Below are positions 8,139-17,252 of a stretch of DNA of 64,000 nucleotides, piece after piece (positions within the stretch are counted from its first letter, which is position 1; the number at the start of each line of letters is the position of its first letter). The notes below the pieces were generated by a model, which did not search any database, was not told the DNA's origin, and saw only the letters and a program-made list of their open reading frames with translations. The position numbers and the translations under genes are program-made. Source of the DNA: Urechidicola vernalis (GTDB taxonomy: Bacteria > Bacteroidota > Bacteroidia > Flavobacteriales > Flavobacteriaceae); assembly GCF_031846385.1 (NCBI RefSeq), contig NZ_JAVRHV010000009.1:1-64000 (forward strand), written 5' to 3'.

Positions 8139-9725
8139 TTATTTGTTTTGTCTGTCTTCCTTCTTTTGTTGACGCTCTAACTTTCTTTGTGCTTTCTTCG
8201 CATCCTTTCTGGCCTGCTCTTCTTCTTTGCTAAGCACCAAGTCAACTATTTGACCATTATAGAATAAAGAATCTTTATTTATGGTTGAAACATCAACTTC
8301 TTGCTCGTCTGCCAATTGCTGTGCATATTTATCTATTTCAGATTGTGATATCCAACCACCTCCTAATGATTTATATAAACTAACATGTGCATTTAACAGA
8401 GATTGGAAATTTTCAGAATATGATAATTCCGCATCAAATTCTTGACGCTGATTTTCAATTACTTCTAAATAACTTGTAACCCCTTCAATATATCTTCTAC
8501 TAGATAGGTAACTGGCATTATTTGCTGCACGCATTCTATCTTCTTTAGCCTGCAACTCATTTACCAGGGTTTCAATTTCCACCAATGAATTATTTACATC
8601 TTGTAATGATGTCAAAACGGTATATTCATAGGTTAGCAATGATTGCTTCGCTTTTTCTCTTTCTATATCAACTCTTCTTGCATTTTTCCCAAACTGAAAC
8701 AATGGTCCCGTAATACCTGCTGAAATTCCCCATCCTAAACCATTATCTAATAAAGTAGAAAGTTCTGTACTCCCTGTCCCTAATAATCCGGTTAAACTAA
8801 TTGAAGGAAAACGCATAGCTTGTGCAACACCTATATATGCATTTTGGGATCTGTAATTTTGTTCCGCTTGTAATACATCTGGTCTTCTTAATAATATATC
8901 AGAAGGAATTCCATTTGGCACTTTTTTTGGCAAATCATATTCTTTAAGATTTGCATATGTTTCGATAGATTTAGGTGATTCGCCTAATAATACGCTTAGA
9001 TTATTCTCTGTAAATGCAACAAATCGTTTTAATTGAGGAACTGCCGATTGTGCAATTGCTTTCTGAATTTGTGCCTGATTTACATCAATAACATGTGTAT
9101 ACCCTTGATCGAAACGTGCTTGAATAATTTGCAGAATACTATCTCTACTTGCATAGGTTTTCTGGGCTATTCCTAGTTGGGTTCTATAATCTAATAAGTT
9201 GAAATAATTTGTTGCAACTTCAGTAATCACCGCAATTTGAACTGCACGTTTACCATAAAAAGAACTTAATAAGTCCGCTTTTGCCGCCTCATTTGACCTT
9301 CTGTATTTTCCCCAAAAATCAATTTCCCAACTCGCATTACCCGTTACAGAAAATGTACTTGCCGGATTTGTAGGAACGCCCAATAACATATTTGTTCTAT
9401 TAGCAGCGCCGTTATAATTTATGCTAGGTTTATTATCTGCTTTTTTAAACTTTACATTTTCTCTAGCCTGCTCTACCCTACTCGCTGCAATAAGAACATT
9501 CTTATTATTAGCTAAAGCCTTAACTACAAGCGTATCTAAAATTGGATCATTAAACAATTCCCACCATTTTAGATTTATAATACTATCGGTTTGCTCTGCT
9601 CCATATCTAAATGAACTAACTGTATTGATTGGCTCAGGTTTTCTATAGTTTGGCCCAACCGAACACGCTTGAATTACTAAACCAAGAATTAACAGAACGG
9701 CTACTTTATATAAATAATTTCTCAT
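8139..9725 (-). CDS. RND efflux outer-membrane lipoprotein (OprM/NodT type)
   Basis: A 528-residue TolC-like channel. The N-terminus is a lipoprotein signal with lipobox IQAC (Cys21), followed by SVGPNYRKPE, typical of OprM/NodT proteins. The two-fold repeat of the family is visible: WWELFNDPILDTLV near residue 52, long helices, then a second half starting about IPSDILLRRPDVLQAEQNYRSQNA with ISLTGLLG. A charged tail of about 30 Lys/Arg/Glu/Gln residues after residue 495 is longer than usual. It forms the outer-membrane duct of the tripartite pump encoded just upstream, from which it is separated by only 2 bases. Confidence 0.95.
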   Translation of the reverse strand: MRNYLYKVAVLLILGLVIQACSVGPNYRKPEPINTVSSFRYGAEQTDSIINLKWWELFNDPILDTLVVKALANNKNVLIAASRVEQARENVKFKKADNKPSINYNGAANRTNMLLGVPTNPASTFSVTGNASWEIDFWGKYRRSNEAAKADLLSSFYGKRAVQIAVITEVATNYFNLLDYRTQLGIAQKTYASRDSILQIIQARFDQGYTHVIDVNQAQIQKAIAQSAVPQLKRFVAFTENNLSVLLGESPKSIETYANLKEYDLPKKVPNGIPSDILLRRPDVLQAEQNYRSQNAYIGVAQAMRFPSISLTGLLGTGSTELSTLLDNGLGWGISAGITGPLFQFGKNARRVDIEREKAKQSLLTYEYTVLTSLQDVNNSLVEIETLVNELQAKEDRMRAANNASYLSSRRYIEGVTSYLEVIENQRQEFDAELSYSENFQSLLNAHVSLYKSLGGGWISQSEIDKYAQQLADEQEVDVSTINKDSLFYNGQIVDLVLSKEEEQARKDAKKAQRKLERQQKKEDRQNK

Positions 9726-9727
9726 AT

Positions 9728-12700
9728 CTAACTATTCAATAATTCTTTTTGTTTTAACATTTCTCGCTCTCTTTTCCGCTCATAACCTGCTATTTTTCCT
9801 ATAAAAATAAATAACATCGGATATAAAAAGACTCCTAAAAAGGTTGCCAAAGCCATACCTCCTAATAATGCCATACCCATTACTTTTCTTGCCTCCGCAC
9901 CAGAACCTGATGCAATTACTAATGGAAATACTCCTAAAATAAATGAAAAAGCGGTCATTAATATAGGTCTAAACCTAGATTTTGCAGCAGCCATTGCAGA
10001 TTCAAATAAACTCAATCCATTTTTAAACTCGTCATTTGCAAACTCAACAATTAAAATGGCGTTCTTAGCCGCCATACCAATAAGCATGACAAAGGATACT
10101 TGAGCGAATATATTATTTTCGAATGTTGGACTAATTAATCTTCCTGCCCAAAGTGCAAACAAAGCACCAAATATTGCAAATGGTGTACCCATTAAAATAG
10201 CGAATGGTAATGACCAACTTTCATATTGTGCAGCTAAAATTAAGAATACAAACACCAATGAAAAAGTTAAGATTACTCCCAAAGATCCTGAAGCCTTTTC
10301 TTCTTGGAACGACATTGCATTCCAAGTATATCCCATATCTGTAGGTAATACTTCTGCTGCAACCTCTTTTAATGCCCTTCGAGCATCATCTGAGGTATAA
10401 CCTTCGGCTGGTGACCCCGTAATTTCAACTGACCTATACAAATTAAATCTTGTAGTATAATCGGGTCCAGAAATAGGTTCTACTGTAGCAACCGTAGAAA
10501 GTGGAACCATACTACCTTTATTATTCTTAATAAAGAACTTATTAATACCTGTTTCGTCTACTCGATATTCTGGTTCTGCTTGGATATAAGTTTTGTACAA
10601 TCTACCAAACCTAGTAAAATCATTTACATATGCGCCACCCATAAATGCACCTATAGTTGTATATAAATCATTTAAATTAACACCTAATTTTAATGCTTTT
10701 TCCTTGTCTATATCTAAAAAACGTTGAGGAACGGTAGCCTGAAAAGTTGTACTTGCACGTCCAATTTCTGGCCTTGCATTTGCCGCTTGAATAAATTTCA
10801 TAGAATTTTGCGAAAGATATTCTGGCGTATTTCCTACCCTATCCTGCAGCATCATACTAAATCCAGAACCATTCCCAAGACCAGGAATGGCGGGAGGACC
10901 AAAAGCAAATACTTGTGCCCCTTTTATTCCAACTGCTAACCTTTTATTGATTTCTAAAATAACTTCATCTGCGGTCCTTTCACGATCTGACCAATCGCTC
11001 ATTGAAACAAATAAAAACCCAGTATTTGAAATCATGGCGCCTGATAGAATACTATAGCCTGTTGCGGTTGTTACAAATTCAACTTCAGGAACTTCTAATA
11101 GTATTTTCTCAATATCTTTAGTAATAACATCAGAACGTTGTATAGATGCTGCATTTGGTAATTGCACATTTACAAAAAAGTATCCCATATCTTCTTCAGG
11201 AATAAAGCCTCCAGGTACCAAACTTCCAAAGATTCCGGCTCCGAAAGTCATCAATAAAATAAATACAATAGATCGTTTAATTTTTCTACCAACTATATTC
11301 GTAAAACTCATATATGAATCGGTAGTCTTATCCATTCCCTTATTAAATTTAGCAAAAAACCAACCTAAAGGACCTCCATATGGTTTCGGTTCTTTCAGTA
11401 ATAACGAACACAATGCAGGGCTCAGAGTCAAGGCGTTTACCGAAGATACAATTACAGATACAACAATCGTAATTGCAAATTGCTGGTAGAGTAATCCTGT
11501 AATACCGGCCATACCTGCAACAGGAATAAATACTGCGACCAACACTAAAGTTGTTGCAATTACAGGTGCTGTTACTTTACGCATAGCATCTAAGGTAGCC
11601 TCCTTAGCGTTCATTCCTTTGGCTATATTTACTTGAACTGCTTCAACTACCACAATAGCATCATCAACCACAATACCAATCGCTAACACCAATCCGAGCA
11701 GAGACAATACGTTAATGGTAAACCCTAATCCTGGAAAAAATATAAATGCTCCAATTAATGAAACGGGAATTGCCAAGGTTGGAATTAAAGTAGCCCGCCA
11801 ATCTTGAATAAAAATGAACACTACTAATACTACCAATATTAATGCAATAATTAGAGTAACTACAATATCTTTAATTCCCGCATCAATCGCTTTGGTGGTA
11901 TCTAATGAGATATTGTATTCAATACTTTCTGGGAACTCTTGTGCAAGGATTTCCATTTCAGCTTTTATCGTCCCTGCCAATTCCGTTGCATTTGATCCAG
12001 GTGCTTGGTATAAAGCAATAATCCCTCCAGTCCTTTCATTCAATCTTGCCTTCATGTTGTAACTTTCTACACCAAGGCTAACACTTGCAACATCTTTTAA
12101 TTTAATCTGCGACCCATCACTTTGGGTTCTAACCACAATATCTCCAAAGGCTTCTTCGGAATTAAATCGTTCTGGCAAACGAACAGTATAGGTGAACTGC
12201 GTTCCGGCAGGCGCAGGCTCCGCTCCAAATTTACCACCTGGAACAATAATATTTTGTTCATTAATTGCCGCTATAATTTCGGGTACTGTCAATCCTAATT
12301 GAGACAATCTATCTGGTTTCACCCAAATACGCATAGAATAATCAGACGCTCCTAATACATCAACTCTACCAATTCCTTTAATTCTCGACAGTTTGTCCTT
12401 AATATTGATGAGGGCATAGTTTCCTAGAAAATCTTGATCATATCTACCATCAGAAGTTAGTGTCACCAACATCAAAATGTTTGGTAGTGATTTTTGAGTT
12501 GTTACCCCCAACTTTGTAACTGATGCTGGTAATTTTGCCGATGCCGCCGATACTTTATTTTGTGATAATACCGTATTCATGTCTGGATCCGTTCCAACAT
12601 CAAATGAAATATCAATCGCCATTGAACCATCGTTCGCATTTGTAGATTTCATGTAGATCATGTTATCTACACCGTTAATTTGTTGTTCTAACGGAGTAGC

Positions 12701-12895
12701 AACAGATTCTTCAACACTTATAGCATTTGCCCCTGTATAATTTGCCCTAACTTGAACAATTGGAGGTGTTAAGTTTGGATATTGCTCAATAGGCAAACCT
12801 ATTAATGAAACGGAACCTACAATAACGATTACAATTGCGATTACTATAGCCACAATTGGTCTATGTACAAAAAAGTTTCCTTTATTTTCAGCCAT
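9728..12895 (-). CDS. RND efflux inner-membrane transporter, HAE1/AcrB type
   Basis: A proton-driven drug/solute pump of about 1055 residues, the normal length. It begins FFVHRPIVAIVIAIVIVIVG and contains the TM4 proton-relay pair in GIVVDDAIVVVEAV and the TM10 lysine in GMAAKNAILIVEF. The GAxFMGGAYVNDF-like stretch and porter domains are all present, so it should be active. The ATG at 12895 is preferred; a GTG one codon upstream overlaps the TAG stop of the adaptor gene. Hydrophobic and amphiphilic toxic compounds are the usual substrates of this class, but the actual substrate cannot be read from sequence. It works with the adaptor upstream and channel downstream. No local regulator gene is seen. 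Confidence 0.95.
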   Translation of the reverse strand: MAENKGNFFVHRPIVAIVIAIVIVIVGSVSLIGLPIEQYPNLTPPIVQVRANYTGANAISVEESVATPLEQQINGVDNMIYMKSTNANDGSMAIDISFDVGTDPDMNTVLSQNKVSAASAKLPASVTKLGVTTQKSLPNILMLVTLTSDGRYDQDFLGNYALINIKDKLSRIKGIGRVDVLGASDYSMRIWVKPDRLSQLGLTVPEIIAAINEQNIIVPGGKFGAEPAPAGTQFTYTVRLPERFNSEEAFGDIVVRTQSDGSQIKLKDVASVSLGVESYNMKARLNERTGGIIALYQAPGSNATELAGTIKAEMEILAQEFPESIEYNISLDTTKAIDAGIKDIVVTLIIALILVVLVVFIFIQDWRATLIPTLAIPVSLIGAFIFFPGLGFTINVLSLLGLVLAIGIVVDDAIVVVEAVQVNIAKGMNAKEATLDAMRKVTAPVIATTLVLVAVFIPVAGMAGITGLLYQQFAITIVVSVIVSSVNALTLSPALCSLLLKEPKPYGGPLGWFFAKFNKGMDKTTDSYMSFTNIVGRKIKRSIVFILLMTFGAGIFGSLVPGGFIPEEDMGYFFVNVQLPNAASIQRSDVITKDIEKILLEVPEVEFVTTATGYSILSGAMISNTGFLFVSMSDWSDRERTADEVILEINKRLAVGIKGAQVFAFGPPAIPGLGNGSGFSMMLQDRVGNTPEYLSQNSMKFIQAANARPEIGRASTTFQATVPQRFLDIDKEKALKLGVNLNDLYTTIGAFMGGAYVNDFTRFGRLYKTYIQAEPEYRVDETGINKFFIKNNKGSMVPLSTVATVEPISGPDYTTRFNLYRSVEITGSPAEGYTSDDARRALKEVAAEVLPTDMGYTWNAMSFQEEKASGSLGVILTFSLVFVFLILAAQYESWSLPFAILMGTPFAIFGALFALWAGRLISPTFENNIFAQVSFVMLIGMAAKNAILIVEFANDEFKNGLSLFESAMAAAKSRFRPILMTAFSFILGVFPLVIASGSGAEARKVMGMALLGGMALATFLGVFLYPMLFIFIGKIAGYERKREREMLKQKELLNS

Positions 12896-12897
12896 CA

Positions 12898-14049
12898 CTA
12901 TTTATTGTTAGTTGATTTATAGTCAAAATCAGTAACCACTGGAATTACCTCCATCCCCGGTCTTGCCTTCTGTAAACCTTCTAAAATAATTTTATCACCA
13001 GGCTTTATTCCTTTAGTAATAATGGTAAAACCTGGAATATTTTCACCGGTTTCTACCTGTACTGCTTCGACTTTATTTTCTGGATTTACCACTAAAACCG
13101 AATACTTACCTTGCAATTCTGACAAACATTTTTGTGGAACAATTAATGCATCATTCAATTCGGTTATTTTAATTTTAACTCTAGCAAACTGACCGGGGCG
13201 TATTAAGTTTTTCGGATTTGAAAATGTAGCCTGCAATAGTATTGTTCCGGTAGACGAATCCACATTTCTATCAATGAAATCAATACTCCCAATTTGATCA
13301 TATAAAGAACCATCAGAAAGAATTAACTTTACTTCAACCATATCATCTCTGTCTCCTATTTTTTTAGCCGATTCAGTTGCGTACGTTCTCGCTGCTCTTA
13401 AATACTCATTTTCTGAAAGAAAAAACTGAACTCTTATCGATTCAATATCTGATACCGTATTTAAAATTACAGGATTAGGGTCCTTCCCTACAAATTCTCC
13501 TTCTCTAGCTAGAGTGCGCCCAATAATACCATCAATTGGGGCCATTATTCTAGTATAGCTCAAGTTAATTTCTGCAATCCTTAAGTCGGCTTTTGCGGCA
13601 TCCAAAGCAGATATGGAAGCATCTCTTTGCGCTTGCGCCATATCTAGTTCTCTTTGACTTACCGCGTCTATTTCCGCCAATGGTTTTATTCTATTCAAAT
13701 CACTTTCTGTTTGTACCAAGACCGTTTCTGCCTGAGCCACCATACTTCTTTTAGCCGCAACAGCCTCAATAAATGGAGCTGAATCAATTTCGTATAATAA
13801 ATCTCCCTTTTTAACTCTCGTACCCTCGTTAAAATGAATATCTTCTAAATACCCATCGACTCTCGCTCTAATAGGGATGTCTTTTTCTCCATAAATCTGC
13901 CCAACAAATTCTTCATAAATCGGAACTATCTTAGGCACAACTTGATATACTTTTATATTTTGAGGAGGCATTTGCTTTTGCTCATCTTTTTTTTCGCAAG
14001 AAAAAATACTGAACACAAAAACGAATAGTACTAAATATTTATAATTCAT
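12898..14049 (-). CDS. RND efflux periplasmic adaptor (AcrA/MexA type)
   Basis: A 383-residue membrane-fusion lipoprotein: lipobox FSC at Cys18, then the membrane-proximal start VPIYEEFVGQIYGEKDI, the biotinyl-lipoyl half motif RVDGYLEDIHFNEGTRVKKGDLL, a coiled-coil hairpin (about residues 90-165, EAVAAKRSMVAQAETVLV through ALDAAKADLRIAEIN), the second lipoyl half with IMAPIDGIIGRTLAREGEFV, and a beta-barrel domain ending GLQKARPGMEV. It bridges the inner-membrane pump and outer-membrane channel. First gene of the operon; the stop overlaps the start region of the pump gene. No regulator is divergently encoded; the only neighbour is the terminator of the GAPDH gene. Confidence 0.95.
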   Translation of the reverse strand: MNYKYLVLFVFVFSIFSCEKKDEQKQMPPQNIKVYQVVPKIVPIYEEFVGQIYGEKDIPIRARVDGYLEDIHFNEGTRVKKGDLLYEIDSAPFIEAVAAKRSMVAQAETVLVQTESDLNRIKPLAEIDAVSQRELDMAQAQRDASISALDAAKADLRIAEINLSYTRIMAPIDGIIGRTLAREGEFVGKDPNPVILNTVSDIESIRVQFFLSENEYLRAARTYATESAKKIGDRDDMVEVKLILSDGSLYDQIGSIDFIDRNVDSSTGTILLQATFSNPKNLIRPGQFARVKIKITELNDALIVPQKCLSELQGKYSVLVVNPENKVEAVQVETGENIPGFTIITKGIKPGDKIILEGLQKARPGMEVIPVVTDFDYKSTNNK

Positions 14050-14091
14050 CTGGATACAATTAAATTAAATTTGAGGCAATTTTAAAAGTAA

Positions 14092-14124
14092 AAATAAAAA
14101 AAACCGAGCATTTCTGCTCGGTTT
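14092..14124 (-). terminator. Intrinsic terminator after gap
   Basis: A perfect 10-bp stem (AAACCGAGCA / TGCTCGGTTT, loop TTTC) at 14101-14124, followed on the minus strand by a run of T at 14092-14100. It lies just after the GAPDH stop and separates it from the efflux operon. Confidence 0.9.
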
Positions 14125-14147
14125 AATCTATTTATTTAGTCTTTACT

Positions 14148-15590
14148 CTAGTAATAAGTAAAACGCTTCACTTTTGAAATGTGCTTTGCCAATCTAATTA
14201 CTTGATGACTATACCCATATTCATTATCATACCAAACATATAAAATTGCATTTTTTCCTGAATCATCTACAATAGTCGCATTGCTATCAAAAATTGCAGG
14301 CGCTGATGAACCAACAATATCAGAAGATACTAATTCATTGTTCAAAGAGTATTTCAATTGCTCTACAAGGCTACCTTCTAAAGCATACTTTTTCATTAAG
14401 TTATTCAATTTCTTTACAGTTGTTTTCTTATCTAACTGAAGATTTAAAATAACTAAAGACCCATTTGGGACAGGAACTCGAATAGCATTTGAAGTCAACT
14501 TCCCTTCTAAAGATGGCAAAGCCTTGGAAACTGCCTTACCAGCACCTGTTTCTGTTATTACCATATTCAAGGCTGCTGCTCTACCTCTTCTATATTTACT
14601 ATGCATATTATCCACCAAATTCTGGTCATTGGTATACGCATGAATTGTTTCTAAATGCCCACAGATAATTCCGAGATTGTCTTCTACTACTTTTAGTACA
14701 GGTGAAATTGCATTTGTAGTACAAGATGCTGCAGATACGATATCTGTAGTATCTGGATTTACATTTAAATGATTTACACCATAAACGATATTCTCAATTC
14801 CCTTTCCTGGAGCAGTTAATAATACTTTTGAAACACCTTTAGAGACCAAATGTCTATTTAAAGCCTCATTATCTCTATATACACCCGTGTTATCTATAAC
14901 CAAAACCTCACTAATACCATAGTTTGTATAGTCAATATCTTCCGGAGCATTTGCTGAAATAACTTTAACAGTGGTACCATTAATTATTAATGCGTCATTC
15001 TTCACATCAATACCAACAATACCAGAAAAATCGCCATGAATAGAATCATGTTTTAAAAGCGACGCTCTTTTTTCCAAAACAGATTTTGTGATCTGACCTC
15101 TTGTAACAATTGCCCTAAGTCTTAATTGTTGTCCGTTTCCAGTTTTACTCATCAACTCTCTAGCAACCAAACGACCAATTCTTCCGAATCCATACAAAAC
15201 AACATCTTTAGGTTGAATCGTATTTGTGTTTTTAGCATCCTTTAACTGAACACTTAGGAACTTATACATATTGTAATCATTTGCATCGATTTGATACTCG
15301 TACACCAGCTTACCAATATCTAATTTAGATGGCGGCAAATTCAGTTGTTTCAATGATTTAACGAGTTCTACAGCATCAAAAATTGAGATTGGTTTTTGCA
15401 CAAATTCCGACGCGTATTCTAACAAGTTTAAAATTTCACTAACATTACGGTCTATAAGTTGATTTCTAAATAAGACTAACTCAATAGTCTCATCATACCA
15501 TAAATCACTTACAAGCTTAATAAATTCAATAGAAGCACGCCTTCTATCTGTTTGAAAAGTAAGCTCTTGTTCATAAGTTGCTACTGTCAT
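14148..15590 (-). CDS. gap: Glyceraldehyde-3-phosphate dehydrogenase, long form
   Basis: A 480-residue enzyme, about 140 longer than classical GAPDH. Residues 1-128 are a helical extension of unknown role. The Rossmann motif VLYGFGRIGRLV is at 132-142, the catalytic Cys290 in SAASCTTNAISPV and the partner His317 in HAYTNDQNLVDN. After the second beta strand the sequence reads LRAIVTRGQ; classical NAD-dependent enzymes have an acidic residue there, so NADP use or an anabolic direction is possible (inference). Long GAPDHs of this type are known in Bacteroidota and some proteobacteria. It is monocistronic, with terminators on both sides, a -7 box TATATTTG at 15622-15629, and a 14-bp palindrome just upstream. 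Confidence 0.93.
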   Translation of the reverse strand: MTVATYEQELTFQTDRRRASIEFIKLVSDLWYDETIELVLFRNQLIDRNVSEILNLLEYASEFVQKPISIFDAVELVKSLKQLNLPPSKLDIGKLVYEYQIDANDYNMYKFLSVQLKDAKNTNTIQPKDVVLYGFGRIGRLVARELMSKTGNGQQLRLRAIVTRGQITKSVLEKRASLLKHDSIHGDFSGIVGIDVKNDALIINGTTVKVISANAPEDIDYTNYGISEVLVIDNTGVYRDNEALNRHLVSKGVSKVLLTAPGKGIENIVYGVNHLNVNPDTTDIVSAASCTTNAISPVLKVVEDNLGIICGHLETIHAYTNDQNLVDNMHSKYRRGRAAALNMVITETGAGKAVSKALPSLEGKLTSNAIRVPVPNGSLVILNLQLDKKTTVKKLNNLMKKYALEGSLVEQLKYSLNNELVSSDIVGSSAPAIFDSNATIVDDSGKNAILYVWYDNEYGYSHQVIRLAKHISKVKRFTYY

Positions 15591-15621
15591 TTTTTAAGAA
15601 TTAAGGTTTAAAAATTTTTTG

Positions 15622-15629
15622 CAAATATA
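15622..15629 (-). promoter_or_regulatory. -7 promoter element of gap
   Basis: TATATTTG on the minus strand, an exact match to the Bacteroidota -7 consensus TAnnTTTG, 31 bases before the gap start codon. No clear -33 TTG is present; a palindrome occupies the spacer region instead. Confidence 0.7.
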
Positions 15630-15635
15630 TAAAAC

Positions 15636-15649
15636 CGAAAACGTTTTCG
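15636..15649. promoter_or_regulatory. Palindromic operator candidate at the gap promoter
   Basis: CGAAAACGTTTTCG is a perfect 14-bp palindrome starting 7 bases upstream of the gap -7 box. Its ACGT centre and flanking A/T half sites resemble LacI-family operators (family knowledge). A bound regulator there could repress, or could activate in place of the missing -33 element. No regulator gene is encoded nearby. Confidence 0.55.
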
Positions 15650-15665
15650 AGTTTATTTTTAGAAA

Positions 15666-15697
15666 AATAAAAACCCAGTAAAATTTACTGGGTTTTT
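15666..15697. terminator. Bidirectional intrinsic terminator between htrA and gap
   Basis: ACCCAGTA (15673-15680) pairs with TACTGGGT (15686-15693), extended by A and T runs on each side. On the minus strand it ends the htrA transcript ahead of the gap promoter; the A/T runs would also allow termination on the plus strand. Confidence 0.85.
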
Positions 15698-15729
15698 AAC
15701 TGATTTCAAGCTTTAAACTTCTAGTCATA

Positions 15730-17130
15730 TCAATTAAAAATATACCGTTCTGTCACTCCATTTTCATCTAACACTTCCAATACAATTCGTTGCTCTCTTG
15801 CGGCATTTCTCATGGCCGTTTCAGCATCATCTACATCTAAAATTTTTGAACCGTTTATACTTTTAATTACTTGCCCCTCTTTCAATCCTAATCGCACCAA
15901 TTCTTTATTTGCAATTTGATTAATTTTTACACCGCTACTTAAATCAAAATCTCTCGCTTCGGATTTACTTAATTCCTCTAAACTCAGTCCTAATTGACCA
16001 AAAGCGGTCCTGATATTCTTATACAGTTTTACTGGAATAACCTTTTCAGACCCATCTCTAATAATCGTAAATTCAACTACATCATCTGGTCTCTTTGTTT
16101 TTAAAAAGCCACTCAAATCTGCAAAGGTTGCCACTTTTACGTTATTTGCTTTTACAATGATATCGTCTTCTAATATACCTGCAGCCGCTGCACCTCCATC
16201 CGGTAGCACATTTGTAATTATAACACCTTCTGTATTATCTACATCATATTCATTATGGTTCTCACCGTTTAACTCCATATAGTTAATACCAATAAATGCT
16301 TTCTGAACATTCCCAAACTCCATAATATCTTCGATTACCTTTTTAGCAATATTAGAAGGAACTGCAAATGAATAACCTATATAAGAACCTGTTGTTGAAG
16401 TAATCATAGTATTTATACCAATTAGTTCACCTCTTGTATTTACCAAAGCCCCTCCGCTATTACCAGAATTCACAACCGCATCAGTTTGCAAGTAAGAATC
16501 TGTTTTTCCACTTCCGAGCAAATCTCTTCCTTTTGCACTTACTATTCCTGCAGTCACAGTTGCTGTTAAGTTATAAGGATTTCCGACGGCTAATACCCAT
16601 TCACCTACTTTAACTGCATCGGAATCTCCAAAAGTTACATAAGGCAAATTCTGAGCATCTACTTTTACAAGTGCAATATCATTAGTCGCATCTGTTCCAA
16701 TCAATTCTGCCTTGTACGTCTTTTTATCGTTTAAAGTAATTTCTATTTCCGAGGCACCGTCTATAACATGATTGTTCGTAATTATATAGCCATCAGAAGA
16801 CACAATTACTCCGCTACCAATACCAACTTGCACCCTTTCTCTTCCTGAACTTCTTCCATAAAATAGTTCTTCAATGGGGTTCGTTGTTTTATGAATCGAC
16901 TTGTTTTTAACATGCACTACAGATGTCAACGTTTGTTCCGCCGCCATTGTAAAGTCAACAGTGTTTATTGGGTTCAAATTTGCATTAAAATTTGTGGGGA
17001 CTGTTTGAAATTTCTGAATTGATGCTACTTCATTCATAGCCAATGGCTCCTCTTCAAACAATTTGTATGCACCTAACGTTAGTGCACCTCCTAAAGCCGA
17101 CACTACGACTAAACTTAAAATTTTCTTCAT
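15730..17130 (-). CDS. htrA: HtrA/Deg-type periplasmic serine protease
   Basis: A 466-residue Do-like protease for envelope protein quality control. An N-terminal membrane or signal segment (LSLVVVSALGGALTLGAYKL) is followed by a chymotrypsin-fold domain with the full triad: His121 in TNNHVIDGA, Asp151 in TNDIALVKVD and Ser225 in NSGNSGGALV. Two PDZ domains follow, about 265-370 (GINYMEL...VIPVKLYKN) and 375-466 (AFGQLGLSLEE...LEVLDEN). All catalytic parts are intact. It is monocistronic: the plus-strand dapF diverges from it, and a minus-strand -7 box (TAAATTTG at 17165-17172) lies 35 bases before its ATG. Confidence 0.95.
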   Translation of the reverse strand: MKKILSLVVVSALGGALTLGAYKLFEEEPLAMNEVASIQKFQTVPTNFNANLNPINTVDFTMAAEQTLTSVVHVKNKSIHKTTNPIEELFYGRSSGRERVQVGIGSGVIVSSDGYIITNNHVIDGASEIEITLNDKKTYKAELIGTDATNDIALVKVDAQNLPYVTFGDSDAVKVGEWVLAVGNPYNLTATVTAGIVSAKGRDLLGSGKTDSYLQTDAVVNSGNSGGALVNTRGELIGINTMITSTTGSYIGYSFAVPSNIAKKVIEDIMEFGNVQKAFIGINYMELNGENHNEYDVDNTEGVIITNVLPDGGAAAAGILEDDIIVKANNVKVATFADLSGFLKTKRPDDVVEFTIIRDGSEKVIPVKLYKNIRTAFGQLGLSLEELSKSEARDFDLSSGVKINQIANKELVRLGLKEGQVIKSINGSKILDVDDAETAMRNAAREQRIVLEVLDENGVTERYIFN

Positions 17131-17164
17131 GGATAACTAAGATTAATTTACAAAAAATAACACT

Positions 17165-17172
17165 CAAATTTA
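17165..17172 (-). promoter_or_regulatory. -7 promoter element of htrA
   Basis: TAAATTTG on the minus strand matches TAnnTTTG and lies 35 bases before the htrA start codon. No clear -33 TTG is seen at the usual spacing. Confidence 0.55.
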
Positions 17173-17239
17173 TAAATTTATTGTGCATAGAGAAACAGAT
17201 TAACGGAATTTTAACAACCGAACATTCACTTTAAAAATG

Positions 17240-17247
17240 TACCTTTG
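17240..17247 (+). promoter_or_regulatory. -7 promoter element of dapF, predicting a leaderless mRNA
   Basis: TACCTTTG matches TAnnTTTG, and its last G lies only 6 bases before the A of the dapF start codon. With the usual 4-5 base distance to the transcription start, the mRNA would begin at or 1-2 bases before the ATG. Confidence 0.6.
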
Positions 17248-17252
17248 TATGG

